Numbered from the stretch's first letter, positions 8,171-15,919 are shown. The stretch is DNA of 25,377 nt from SFWF01 sp045587065 (GCA_045587065.1 JAZNBQ010000091.1:1-25377); one strand, 5' to 3'. Made by a program: numbers and translations. The notes: generated from the sequence alone by a model not told the origin.

Positions 8171-8341
8171 ATGGCACACGTAATTTCTTCTGATTGCATT
8201 AAATGCGGAGCTTGTGCTGCAGCTTGTCCTGTTGAAGCTATCGTTGAAGGCGATGACATTTATGTAATCGATGCTGATAAGTGCATTGATTGTGGCGCTT
8301 GTGCAGCAGGTTGTCCTGTAGAGGCTATTAAAGAAGGCTAA
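8171..8341 (+). CDS. 2[4Fe-4S] clostridial-type ferredoxin
   Basis: This is a 56-residue low-potential electron carrier, soluble in the cytoplasm, that would serve pyruvate:ferredoxin oxidoreductase, hydrogenase and similar anaerobic redox enzymes. Two near-identical halves each hold a C-x2-C-x2-C-x3-C-P cluster motif: Cys9, 12, 15, 19 and Cys38, 41, 44, 48. Each is followed by VEAI. This internal duplication is the hallmark of the clostridial ferredoxins. A strong AGGAGG ribosome binding site lies upstream of the ATG, and a G+C-containing terminator follows the stop. The gene is therefore probably a single-gene, highly expressed unit. Its electron-transfer partners are not in the window. Confidence 0.95.
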   Translation: MAHVISSDCIKCGACAAACPVEAIVEGDDIYVIDADKCIDCGACAAGCPVEAIKEG

Positions 8342-8352
8342 AACATAAAATT

Positions 8353-8386
8353 AAGCAGACAGTATTTGCTGTCTGCTTATTTTTTT
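8353..8386 (+). terminator. Ferredoxin terminator
   Basis: A 10-bp stem, AAGCAGACAG (8353-8362) with CTGTCTGCTT (8369-8378), and a six-base loop precede a T-run at 8380-8386. Confidence 0.9.
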
Positions 8387-8396
8387 GCGAAAAAAC

Positions 8397-8425
8397 TTGA
8401 AATAATCTAAAATTTTGTGTAATAT
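8397..8425 (+). promoter_or_regulatory. pduL-hemW operon promoter
   Basis: TTGAAA (8397-8402), a 17-base spacer and TAATAT (8420-8425) form a good vegetative promoter directly after the ferredoxin terminator. An AAGGAGA site at 8444-8450 precedes the ATG. Confidence 0.65.
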
Positions 8426-8458
8426 TATTATATAATTAATTTTAAGGAGATAAAAAAT

Positions 8459-9034
8459 ATGGCAAAAGAAGTATTAGTTGAAATTTCAGCAAGACACGTA
8501 CACGTGTCCCAAGAGCATTTAGAAATTCTTTTTGGTAAAGGCTATAAGCTTACTCCAAAAAAGGACCTTTCTCAACCTGGTCAATACGCTTGTGAAGAGC
8601 GTGTTACTGTTGTTGGCCCTAAGCGTGAGCTTGCAGGAGTTTCTATTTTAGGACCTTGCCGTAAGTCTACTCAGATTGAGCTTTCTCTTACCGATGCACG
8701 TTCTATCGGCGTTAAGGCTCCTATTCGTGAATCCGGTGACACCGCAGGTTCAGGCGCTTGTAAGCTTGTAGGTCCTGCAGGTGAGGTTGAATTAACCGAA
8801 GGTATTATTGCCGCTAAGCGTCACATACATATGACTACTGCTGATGCAGAAAAGTATGGAATTACCGACAGTCAAATTGTTTCTGTTAAGGTTCCTTGCG
8901 AAGGCAGAAGCCTTGTTTTCGGAGACGTTGTAGCAAGAGTTAGCGATAGCTACGCACTTGCAATGCACATTGATACTGACGAGGCAAACGCAGCTGCTGT
9001 TCCCGGAAGCTGCATCGGCGAGATTCTTGACTAA
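8459..9034 (+). CDS. pduL: PduL-type phosphate acyltransferase
   Basis: PduL exchanges acyl-CoA and phosphate to give acyl-phosphate (acetyl- or propionyl-), which acetate kinase can turn into ATP. It is unrelated in sequence to the classical Pta. The 191 residues carry the family's histidine motifs: SARHVHVS (10-17), a second RHIHMTT segment in the latter half, and AMHIDTDEANAA near the C-terminus, which together form the zinc-containing active site. There is no N-terminal encapsulation extension: the protein starts directly at the first catalytic strand, so it is probably a free cytosolic enzyme. No shell-protein, ack or pdu/eut gene is in the window. The stop overlaps the likely hemW start. 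Substrate (acetyl versus propionyl) cannot be told from sequence. Confidence 0.9.
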   Translation: MAKEVLVEISARHVHVSQEHLEILFGKGYKLTPKKDLSQPGQYACEERVTVVGPKRELAGVSILGPCRKSTQIELSLTDARSIGVKAPIRESGDTAGSGACKLVGPAGEVELTEGIIAAKRHIHMTTADAEKYGITDSQIVSVKVPCEGRSLVFGDVVARVSDSYALAMHIDTDEANAAAVPGSCIGEILD

Positions 9035-10139
9035 TAATCTAGGTCTTTATATTCACGTTCCCTTTTGCGAAAAAAAGTGCAATTATTGTAGCTTTTATTC
9101 AGGAAAACCACAGGGAGACCAAAGGGAGAAATATGTAGAAAAGCTTTTGCTTGAGATAAAAAAATGGGGTGTGCGTACTGCACGCCCTATTAATTCTATT
9201 TATTTTGGTGGTGGCACCCCCTCTCTCCTTAGCGGAAACGAAATCCAAGCAATTATGTCTGCTATAAAAAACAATTTTAACCTTAGCAGTGACTGTGAAA
9301 TAACCTGTGAGGTTAACCCTAACAGCGCACAAAACTTTTTAAGGGATGCTGTTTTGGCGGGTGTAAACAGGATTTCTGTGGGAATTCAGTCTGCAAACGA
9401 CAAGGAATTAAAGACCTTAGGCAGACTTCATAGCTTTGAGGATGCCGAAAAAACCTTTAAAACAGCTCGAAGCCTTGGGATTGAGAATTTATCTGCCGAC
9501 ATTATGTTAGGGCTTCCTGGGTCAAATATAGCCGATTTAAAGGCAAGTATCGATAAAATTGTGGCTTTAAGCCCTAAACACATATCTGCTTATATACTAA
9601 AAGTGGAAGAAAACACGCCGTTTTTTAAAATGAAGGACAACCTTTGTTTACCCAATGACGATGATATTGCAGAGCAATATTTGTTCTTGTGCGACACTCT
9701 CAAAAATGCAGGCTTTGAGCATTATGAAATCTCAAATTTTGCCTTGGAATCATATCAGAGCCGTCACAACAACAAATACTGGCAATGTGAAGAATATATC
9801 GGCATAGGTCCTTCTGCTCATTCTTTCTTTGAGGGGAAAAGATTCTATTATTCAAATTCTCTTGGAGATTTTTTAGAGGGAAACGAGCCTATTTTTGACT
9901 GCAACGGCGGAGATAGTGAAGAATATATTATGCTACGTCTGAGGCTCTCAAAGGGCCTTGTATTTAAAGAGTACATAGACTTTTTTAATGAGGATTTAGA
10001 CGAGGCTATTATAAACAGGGCTAAGGCTCTGGAAAAAAGCGGTCTTTTAAAAGTAGATGCCGACCGTATATATTTAACCGACCAAGGAATGCTAGTCTCT
10101 AATGCGGTTATTTTAAATTTAGTTGATACTGGAGTGTAA
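9027..10139 (+). CDS. hemW: Heme chaperone HemW (radical SAM, HemN-like)
   Basis: HemW is a radical-SAM protein related to coproporphyrinogen dehydrogenase that binds heme and delivers it to target proteins; it is often misannotated as HemN. The cluster motif is PFCEKKCNYC (Cys14, Cys18, Cys21 from this start), C-x3-C-x2-C. The HNNKYW motif, matching the heme-associated HNxxYW of HemW, lies in the C-terminal half, followed by GIGPSAHSF. I choose TTG at 9027, which overlaps the pduL stop by eight bases. It gives 370 residues, beginning just before the LGLYIHVPFC strand as in relatives. An upstream ATG at 8958 would add a 23-residue extension read from pduL's coding frame that does not look like HemW. 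The ribosome binding site for TTG (GGCGAG) is weak, so translation is probably coupled to pduL. Confidence 0.88.
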   Translation: MTNNLGLYIHVPFCEKKCNYCSFYSGKPQGDQREKYVEKLLLEIKKWGVRTARPINSIYFGGGTPSLLSGNEIQAIMSAIKNNFNLSSDCEITCEVNPNSAQNFLRDAVLAGVNRISVGIQSANDKELKTLGRLHSFEDAEKTFKTARSLGIENLSADIMLGLPGSNIADLKASIDKIVALSPKHISAYILKVEENTPFFKMKDNLCLPNDDDIAEQYLFLCDTLKNAGFEHYEISNFALESYQSRHNNKYWQCEEYIGIGPSAHSFFEGKRFYYSNSLGDFLEGNEPIFDCNGGDSEEYIMLRLRLSKGLVFKEYIDFFNEDLDEAIINRAKALEKSGLLKVDADRIYLTDQGMLVSNAVILNLVDTGV

Positions 10140-10142
10140 ACG

Positions 10143-10745
10143 ATGAAAACTTTAAAAATTCATCTTATCAGACACGGACTTACTGACGGAAATCTGAGTG
10201 GTCAATATATTGGTAAAACCGACCTTCCTCTTTCTGCAATTGGAGTAAAAGAATTAAACAGACAAAAAGAAGAAATGGATTACCCTAAGGTTGATAAGGT
10301 TTATTCAAGCCCTATGCTCAGATGTAGACAAACCGCAAATATTCTATACCCTGCAAAAGAAGCTGTGCTTATTGAGAATATGAAAGAGATAGATTTTGGG
10401 GCCTTTGAAGGTAAAACCGCAAGTGAGCTTGAAAACTACAAGGAATATGCAGACTGGGCGGCAGGAAGAATAACTGCGGCTCCGGGCGGAGAAGACAATA
10501 CCGATTTTGCAAAAAGGCTTTGTATTGGCCTTAATGAAATTGTAAAAGATATGATGGCAACCGGCGCGGAACATTCTGCTGTAATTATGCACGGCGGCGC
10601 CATTATGATGCTTCTCACTGCTTGTGCCGTTCCAAGAAAAAGCATGGTAGAATGGACCTGCGCTTCAGGAAGCGGATTCAGCATCCTTGTAACCCCTTCC
10701 CTGTACCATTCCAGCGGTATTGTTGAAGTTATTGATTATGTGTAA
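10143..10745 (+). CDS. Histidine phosphatase family protein
   Basis: This 200-residue phosphatase belongs to the phosphoglycerate mutase-like superfamily. The catalytic RHG is at residues 10-12 in LIRHGLTDGN, and a second conserved His lies in the MHGGAIMML segment. The SSPMLRCRQTA and DFGAFEG blocks are typical of CobC-like (alpha-ribazole phosphatase) and GpmB-like members. The true substrate cannot be named from this. It starts four bases after the hemW stop with GGAG upstream, and is the last gene of the pduL-hemW operon. Being next to hemW suggests nothing firm. A cobalamin role is possible only by family resemblance, since no cob genes are near. Confidence 0.85.
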   Translation: MKTLKIHLIRHGLTDGNLSGQYIGKTDLPLSAIGVKELNRQKEEMDYPKVDKVYSSPMLRCRQTANILYPAKEAVLIENMKEIDFGAFEGKTASELENYKEYADWAAGRITAAPGGEDNTDFAKRLCIGLNEIVKDMMATGAEHSAVIMHGGAIMMLLTACAVPRKSMVEWTCASGSGFSILVTPSLYHSSGIVEVIDYV

Positions 10746-10749
10746 AACA

Positions 10750-10783
10750 AAAAGGTTCCTCAAGAATTGAGGAGCCTTTTTTT
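10750..10783. terminator. Bidirectional terminator between the hemW operon and queH
   Basis: A 14-bp stem (10750-10763 with 10767-10780, one G-U pair) and a three-base loop are flanked by A- and T-runs. It sits between convergent genes and overlaps nothing else but the last bases before the queH stop. Confidence 0.85.
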
Positions 10784-11396
10784 ATTTGTTATTTTTTGAA
10801 AAGATACAGCCACAATAATCTTGTCTGTATAAATCAAATTCTTTTGACAGCTCTATGGAACGTTTATAGCCGTTTTTCTTTTTAAAATCAGAATAAAGGT
10901 ATTTCAAATAATATTTTTCCGAGAGTTCTTTGCCGATTTCGTTTAGCTTTTCTGCGTTTTTGTACGGACTTATTGAAAGGGTTGTTGTAAAGAAATCAAA
11001 ATTGTTTTCTTTAGCTACTTGTGCCGTTTTTTCAAGACGCAATCTGTAGCATTTAAAACAGCGTTCTCCGCCCTCGGCCTCGTTTTCTAAGCCTTTTGCC
11101 ATTTCAATGAATTTTTCTCCGTCGTAATCGCAAGGCAAAACCTTAATATTCTCAGCATCTTTCATTTCTTTTAAGAGACGGTTTAGTTCGTCAAGTCTTA
11201 ATTTATACTCTTGCAAGGGAGAAATATTAGGGTTATAATAATACATAGTGATATTAAAGTATTTGCTTAAATATTCTATTACGTAGCTGGAGCAAGGAGC
11301 ACAACAGGCATGAAGCAACAGGCTGGGCCTAATGTTGCTTTCTTTTATCTCTTCTATTATCTTCTCTGTTTCATTTGAGAAGTTCACGTTAATCAC
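10782..11396 (-). CDS. queH: Epoxyqueuosine reductase QueH
   Basis: QueH reduces epoxyqueuosine to queuosine in the anticodon of certain tRNAs, an alternative to the cobalamin-dependent QueG. The 204-residue protein has the DUF208 signature LLHACCAPCSS with Cys31, Cys32 and Cys35. A CFKC pair lies in the ERCFKCYRLRL segment and a CGC lies near the C-terminus. These cysteines hold the iron-sulfur cluster and the nearby metal site known from the family. The start is GTG at 11396, seven bases after an AGGTG site; a second GTG three codons on is less well placed. Other queuosine genes are absent, consistent with salvage or a dispersed pathway. It is head-to-head with the membrane protein gene, with only 22 bases between start codons. 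Confidence 0.9.
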   Translation of the reverse strand: MINVNFSNETEKIIEEIKESNIRPSLLLHACCAPCSSYVIEYLSKYFNITMYYYNPNISPLQEYKLRLDELNRLLKEMKDAENIKVLPCDYDGEKFIEMAKGLENEAEGGERCFKCYRLRLEKTAQVAKENNFDFFTTTLSISPYKNAEKLNEIGKELSEKYYLKYLYSDFKKKNGYKRSIELSKEFDLYRQDYCGCIFSKNNK

Positions 11397-11418
11397 TTTC
11401 TTTCACCTGGAGGTTAGT

Positions 11419-12234
11419 ATGAATAAAACAAGTTGCTTTAAGGGGTTAAAAGGCTATATTAAAGAAAACAAATCAACATTTGTTTTTTACGTTATTCTTC
11501 GTTCTCTTGTTATTTTTGCATTAGCAATTTCTTTAGTCAGAAAAGACTTTGAAAGCGCTTTTGTCTGTGCTTTGTCTTTAATCTTATTTATAGTTCCTGC
11601 TTTTATTGAGAAAAACTTTGGAATTAATATTCCTTCCACTCTGGAAATAATTATTTTGCTTTTTATTTTTGCCGCAGAAATACTGGGAGAAATTGCTTGT
11701 TATTATATTAAATTCCCCTATTGGGACACCATTCTTCATACTTTAAATGGTTTTATCTGTGCGGCTATCGGTTTTTCTTTGGTTGACATTTTTAACCGCA
11801 ACGAAAAATTCAAAATAGAGCTTTCTCCCCTGTTTTTAGCTATTGTTGCCTTTTGTTTTTCTATGACAATAGGAGTTTTATGGGAGTTCTTTGAGTTTTT
11901 CTGCGACCTTTTCTTAGGAACTGATATGCAAAAGGATTTCATCATCAATAACATTTCTACCGTGCTGTTAGACCCAACAAAATCTAACACCTGTGTTGTT
12001 ATAAAAGACATAACCGATACGGCTATTAACGGAGAAAGTCTTGGTATTAACGGCTATATTGATATTGGCCTTATTGACACAATGAAAGATTTACTTGTTA
12101 ACTTCGTTGGTGCCGTAATTTTCAGCATAATTGGCTATTTTTACGTTAAAAGCAGCGGTAAAAACAAGTTTGCTAAAAAGTTTATACCAACAATCAGAGA
12201 AAAAGAAAACCTCAACGACACAAAGGATGAATAA
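11419..12234 (+). CDS. Integral membrane protein resembling the YjdF/DUF2238 group
   Basis: This 271-residue hydrophobic protein has about six membrane-spanning segments (near residues 22-40, 45-65, 72-92, 105-122, 137-158 and 237-257). The YWDTILHTLNGF segment and the GVLWEFFEFFCDLFLGTDMQKD segment (written in parts: GVLWEFFEFF, then FLGTDMQKD) resemble conserved motifs of DUF2238/YjdF-like proteins. These pair His, Glu and Asp residues at the membrane surface. Function is unknown. I take the ATG at 11419 because CTGGAGG is seven bases upstream. The frame extends upstream to 11332, but only through sequence that codes for queH on the other strand. birA begins eight bases after the stop, so the two are likely co-transcribed. 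Confidence 0.75.
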   Translation: MNKTSCFKGLKGYIKENKSTFVFYVILRSLVIFALAISLVRKDFESAFVCALSLILFIVPAFIEKNFGINIPSTLEIIILLFIFAAEILGEIACYYIKFPYWDTILHTLNGFICAAIGFSLVDIFNRNEKFKIELSPLFLAIVAFCFSMTIGVLWEFFEFFCDLFLGTDMQKDFIINNISTVLLDPTKSNTCVVIKDITDTAINGESLGINGYIDIGLIDTMKDLLVNFVGAVIFSIIGYFYVKSSGKNKFAKKFIPTIREKENLNDTKDE

Positions 12235-12242
12235 AAACTTTT

Positions 12243-12953
12243 ATGGAAATTTACAGATACGATATTACCGATTCTACCAACAAAAGAGCAAAGCATAAGG
12301 TTTTAGACGGCGTGAGTCTTCCTGCCCTTTTTATTGCCAACGGTCAGACTGATGGCAGAGGCAGACAAGGAAAAAGCTTTTATTCTCCTGAAAACACCGG
12401 ACTTTATATGACCTTGGCTTTGCCAAGCAGTTACATAAACTGTGAAACTGTCAGCATTACCTCTTTGTCTGCAGTTTGTGTGGCCAACGCCATTAAAGAC
12501 ATCTACAATATCGACGTTAAAATAAAATGGATTAACGACCTTTATTATAAAGACAAAAAGGTATGTGGCATTCTTGCTGAAAGGGTCTGCGACCCTGAAA
12601 CAAACGAAACAAAATCTGTAATTATAGGAATCGGAATTAACCTTTCAACAAAGGATTTTCCTTCTGATATTAAAGATACCGCTTCCTCTCTTTTTGTAAA
12701 TGAAAACCTAAAGGATACTTTAGCAGAGAAAATTTCCGAAAATCTTATCAGCATCAAAGGAAACGGTAAGCTTCTCATGGAGAAATATAGAGAACTGTCT
12801 TTGGTTTTAGGAAAAGAAATTTGTTTCATAAAGAACAACCTAAAGTTTTACGGAATTGCCCAAAGCATAAATGATAACGGTTATTTAACAGTTGAAAAAA
12901 ATGATGGTAGCATAGAGATTTTATCAAGTGGCGAAATTTCTGTAAGAATATAA
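12243..12953 (+). CDS. birA: Biotin-[acetyl-CoA-carboxylase] ligase without DNA-binding domain
   Basis: It activates biotin as biotinyl-AMP and attaches it to the lysine of biotin carboxyl carrier proteins. The 236-residue protein starts directly with the catalytic domain (ITDSTNKRAK). The biotin/AMP loop GRGRQGKSFYSP is at 38-49, KWINDL at 95-100, and the catalytic-lysine region KKVCGILAE follows. A small C-terminal SH3-like domain (VLGKEICFIKNN onward) completes it. There is no N-terminal helix-turn-helix, so unlike E. coli BirA it should not act as a repressor. The ribosome binding site is poor: AAAGGATG lies about 15 bases upstream. Translational coupling to the membrane protein is therefore plausible. 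Its stop codon is one base from the stop of the convergent phosphatase, with no terminator between. Confidence 0.93.
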   Translation: MEIYRYDITDSTNKRAKHKVLDGVSLPALFIANGQTDGRGRQGKSFYSPENTGLYMTLALPSSYINCETVSITSLSAVCVANAIKDIYNIDVKIKWINDLYYKDKKVCGILAERVCDPETNETKSVIIGIGINLSTKDFPSDIKDTASSLFVNENLKDTLAEKISENLISIKGNGKLLMEKYRELSLVLGKEICFIKNNLKFYGIAQSINDNGYLTVEKNDGSIEILSSGEISVRI

Positions 12954-12954
12954 T

Positions 12955-13602
12955 TTATTTATATACTGTTTTGGGAAGCTGTGTTGTAAGCTCTCCCAAA
13001 TACTCATCAAATCCTACCTTTTTAATCTCGTATTTTCCGTCTTGATACCAAATTTCACAAATAGAAGCGTTGGGTACCCATTCTAAATCTTTGATATCTT
13101 TTAAATCAGTTCCTGCGAAATAACATTGCAGACCTCTGACTACACCGCCGTGAGTAGAGATAACGATATTTTTGTTGTCGTTTTCTTTTACTATTTCATC
13201 TATTCTTTTGGTAGCGCGGCTTAGCATACTCTCCCAGGTTTCTCCCCCTTCGGGACTAGGATAATTTTCCATATTTGTCCAAGCCTGAAACTCGTTTGGG
13301 TAAAGTCTGTCAACTTCAGAAAACGGCATTCCTTCCCATATTCCTGCGCGCATTTCTCTAAAAGCGGTCTCTCCAATTATTGGAATATTAAGGGCCTTGG
13401 AAGCTGGTTTTAAAGTATCAACAGCACGAACTAAATCACTGGAATAAAATTTATCTACCGCTATATTTTCAGCAATGTATTTCCCTAGCAACTCAGCTTG
13501 CTTATTACCTGTTTCTGACAATTCGCAGTTAAAGTGACCTGTAACTAAATTCTGTTCATTCCCTTTACTGTGCCCATGTCTAACTATATATAATTTTACC
13601 AA
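12955..13602 (-). CDS. Histidine phosphatase family protein (phosphoglycerate mutase-like)
   Basis: This is a second member of the phosphoglycerate mutase-like superfamily in the window, 215 residues long. The catalytic RHG is at 8-10 (IVRHGHSKGN). The YSSDLVRAVDT, MRAGIWEGMPF and STHGGVVRGL blocks mark the remaining active-site arginine, glutamate and histidine. Substrate is unknown; it could be a sugar-phosphate or nucleotide phosphatase. The only in-frame start that matches the family N-terminus is TTG at 13602, eight bases after a GAGG site; an overlapping GTG further up runs into a stop. The gene lies 20 bases after the hairpin that ends the feo operon, leaving no room for an independent promoter. 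It shares its distal end with birA in a one-base convergent gap. Confidence 0.85.
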   Translation of the reverse strand: MVKLYIVRHGHSKGNEQNLVTGHFNCELSETGNKQAELLGKYIAENIAVDKFYSSDLVRAVDTLKPASKALNIPIIGETAFREMRAGIWEGMPFSEVDRLYPNEFQAWTNMENYPSPEGGETWESMLSRATKRIDEIVKENDNKNIVISTHGGVVRGLQCYFAGTDLKDIKDLEWVPNASICEIWYQDGKYEIKKVGFDEYLGELTTQLPKTVYK

Positions 13603-13621
13603 TTTACACGCCTCTTATTTT

Positions 13622-13650
13622 AAAAAGCCCATATGGGCTTTTTGTTTTTT
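13622..13650. terminator. Palindromic terminator downstream of the feo operon
   Basis: AAAAAGCCCAT (13622-13632) and ATGGGCTTTTT (13633-13643) form a perfect 22-base palindrome. On the minus strand it follows the Cys-rich gene and precedes the phosphatase gene. On the plus strand it is followed by a longer T-run, although no rightward gene ends here. The stem has only four G-C pairs, so leaky termination is possible. Confidence 0.65.
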
Positions 13651-13790
13651 TATTTATTACACTTTGTCCTATTGGAACATTTGTCACAGCCGCATTTACA
13701 TCCACCTTTATGCTTAAATCCATAAAAAATCCCTGCCAAAACGGCAACCACGGCTGCAACAACTATAAGTACTGTAATTATATCGCCCAT
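13650..13790 (-). CDS. FeoB-associated Cys-rich membrane protein
   Basis: This 46-residue protein has one N-terminal membrane helix (residues 4-24, mostly Val/Ala/Ile/Leu) and then a basic, cysteine-rich tail (GGCKCGCDKCSNRTKC; Cys31, 33, 35, 38, 44). This is the layout of the FeoB_associated family (small proteins found after feoB in Firmicutes), which may play the part of FeoC or handle Fe2+ as it enters the cytoplasm. Its ATG overlaps the feoB stop codon by one base (TAATG), and a GGAGGAT site lies inside the end of feoB, so translation is coupled. The assignment rests on size, topology, cysteines and position together. Confidence 0.88.
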   Translation of the reverse strand: MGDIITVLIVVAAVVAVLAGIFYGFKHKGGCKCGCDKCSNRTKCNK

Positions 13791-15916
13791 TAGAAAATCA
13801 ATCCTCCTACGTTAAATACCAGGAATGATACAACCCAGGCAACAAGGATTTGCAAAGCAACCGATAAAACGGTCCATTTGATTCCCCCCATTTCCTTGTG
13901 AATTGCGGCAACTGCAGCAATACAAGGAGTATAAAGAAGAACAAACACCATAAACGAGAAGGCGGCAAGGGGTGATGAGAAAAGCCCCTGCACTGCTAAC
14001 ACTCTTGATGCTTCGTCTACGGCAGAGAAGAGAATTCCAAAGGTGCTTACCACCGTTTCTTTTGCAACAATACCAGAAAGCAGAGCCACTGAAGACTGCC
14101 AATTTCCAAATCCCAAAGGTGCAAAAATCGGAGCAATTAAAATTCCTATTGTGGCAAGAAGACTTGTTTGTGGGTTATCTGTCATGCGAAGAGAGGTATC
14201 AAATGACTGTAAGAACCAAATAACCACACTTGCGGCAAGAAGAACAGTTCCTGCTTTTAAAAGAAAATCTTTTAATCTTTCCCACACGTGAATGAGTAAA
14301 TTTTTAGCGGTTGGAAGACTATATTCAGGCAGTTCCATTACAAAACTGCTTTCTTCTCCCTTTAAGACAGTTTTTTTCAAAACATAGCCTGATAAAATAC
14401 CTAAAAGTATGCCTAGAATGTATACTGTAAAAATTATCAGTGGCTTGTGTTTTACGAAAAACGCCGAAATAAACAGAGCATATACAGGCATTTTAGCAGA
14501 ACAAGACATAAATGGAATTAACAAAACAGTAAGTTTTTTGTCTCGTTCGTTTTCTAAAATTCTTGTGCCAAGTACTGCCGGCACAGTACAACCAAAGCCC
14601 ATGAGCATAGGCATAAAGGAACGTCCTGTAAGGCCAACCTTACGCAAGGGACCATCCATAATAAATGCCGCTCTGGACATATAACCGCTATCTTCCAAGA
14701 TAGACAGGAAGAAAAAGAGAAGAGCGATTTGCGGTAAGAATGAAACCACCGAGCCCACTCCTGCAAGCATACCGTCGCAAAGGAGACTGACTGCCCAGGG
14801 CTTTGTATTTAATGCGATAAGACTTTCACTTAACAAACCTGCAAGATTTTCGTTTATAAGTTTATCTGCTATATCGGAAAGAGCCGAGCCAAAACTTCCA
14901 AAGGTTATACCAAAAATAGCAAACATTATGAGGAAAAACATTGGAATAGCCAAAATTCTATGAGTTAAGATCTTATCAATTTTGTCTGAGACTGTCTCCT
15001 CAAAACCTTTTTTCTGGCTTTCTACCTCTTTTACAATGCGACATATGAATTTATATCTGCTATCTGCAATCATCATTTGTCGGTCAATATTTTCACTCTC
15101 AGGCACGCTTTTTAAGATGCCTTCTACTAGTTTTTCGCTTTTTTCATCTAGGTTTAAGGTCTCTTTGGTAATAAAATCATCTTCAAAAAGTTTCACGGCA
15201 GAAAAGCGAAGATTATTTTTAGCACCGGGGTTATTACAGATAACTTCTTCTATTGCTTCAACTGCAGAATTAATTTCCCATTCATAAAAGCTTTTAACTA
15301 TTGGGTAATACACGTTTTCTGTTTCGTTAAGGCCCTCATGTATACGATGAAGCTCATCGTGAAGCTCCTCTGCACGATTTTTAAACAAACCCTTTTCAAT
15401 TTTTTCGTTTTCTCTGTGAGCAACGTCGTGGAGAATATGTATTGACCTGTGAAGCAGCTCCTCTATTCCGGATTCCTTAGCTGCGCTTATAGGGCAAACA
15501 GGAATTCCAAGCTCTTCCTCAAGTCTTTTAATATCAATTTCCTTGCCTCTTTTTTTAAGGCGGTCTATCATATTAAGAGCAATAATCATAGGCCTGCCAA
15601 GCTCGGCAAGTTGTGTTGTAAGATATAAGTTACGTTCCAGATTGGTAGCGTCAACAATGTTTATAATAAGGTCAGGACATTCTTTTGTTAAATACTTTCT
15701 TGAAACTATTTCTTCAGGGGTGTAAGGAGACAAAGAATATATACCCGGCAAGTCAACCAAGGTTATATCCATGCCGCCCCTTGAAAACCTGCCCTCTTTC
15801 TTCTCTACAGTTACTCCCGGCCAATTTCCTACATATTGTGACGAACCTGTTACAGCGTTAAACAGTGTTGTTTTTCCGCAATTAGGATTACCCGCTAATG
15901 CTAAATGGAATTCCAT
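13790..15916 (-). CDS. feoB: Ferrous iron transport protein B
   Basis: FeoB is the inner-membrane Fe2+ transporter with an N-terminal G-protein domain, the main ferrous iron uptake route of anaerobes. In the 708-residue sequence the G1 motif GNPNCGKT is at 9-16, the G2 threonine in GNWPGVTVE (about 30-38), G3 DLPG at 55-58, G4 NMID at 115-118 and G5 near SAAKESG. A helical guanine-dissociation-inhibitor-like region follows (about 165-290). The polytopic Gate domains follow that, with the conserved FLPQIALLFFFLSILEDSGY-type segment and GFGCTVPA. feoA ends three bases upstream, and its end supplies the GAGGAG ribosome binding site. The Cys-rich gene overlaps its stop. The frame is intact. Confidence 0.97.
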   Translation of the reverse strand: MEFHLALAGNPNCGKTTLFNAVTGSSQYVGNWPGVTVEKKEGRFSRGGMDITLVDLPGIYSLSPYTPEEIVSRKYLTKECPDLIINIVDATNLERNLYLTTQLAELGRPMIIALNMIDRLKKRGKEIDIKRLEEELGIPVCPISAAKESGIEELLHRSIHILHDVAHRENEKIEKGLFKNRAEELHDELHRIHEGLNETENVYYPIVKSFYEWEINSAVEAIEEVICNNPGAKNNLRFSAVKLFEDDFITKETLNLDEKSEKLVEGILKSVPESENIDRQMMIADSRYKFICRIVKEVESQKKGFEETVSDKIDKILTHRILAIPMFFLIMFAIFGITFGSFGSALSDIADKLINENLAGLLSESLIALNTKPWAVSLLCDGMLAGVGSVVSFLPQIALLFFFLSILEDSGYMSRAAFIMDGPLRKVGLTGRSFMPMLMGFGCTVPAVLGTRILENERDKKLTVLLIPFMSCSAKMPVYALFISAFFVKHKPLIIFTVYILGILLGILSGYVLKKTVLKGEESSFVMELPEYSLPTAKNLLIHVWERLKDFLLKAGTVLLAASVVIWFLQSFDTSLRMTDNPQTSLLATIGILIAPIFAPLGFGNWQSSVALLSGIVAKETVVSTFGILFSAVDEASRVLAVQGLFSSPLAAFSFMVFVLLYTPCIAAVAAIHKEMGGIKWTVLSVALQILVAWVVSFLVFNVGGLIF

Positions 15917-15919
15917 TGA

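Noticed and set aside
8958..9026. Longer hemW start at the ATG at 8958
   Set aside because: The added 23 residues come from reading pduL in another frame and do not match the HemW N-terminus; TTG at 9027 fits the family length.
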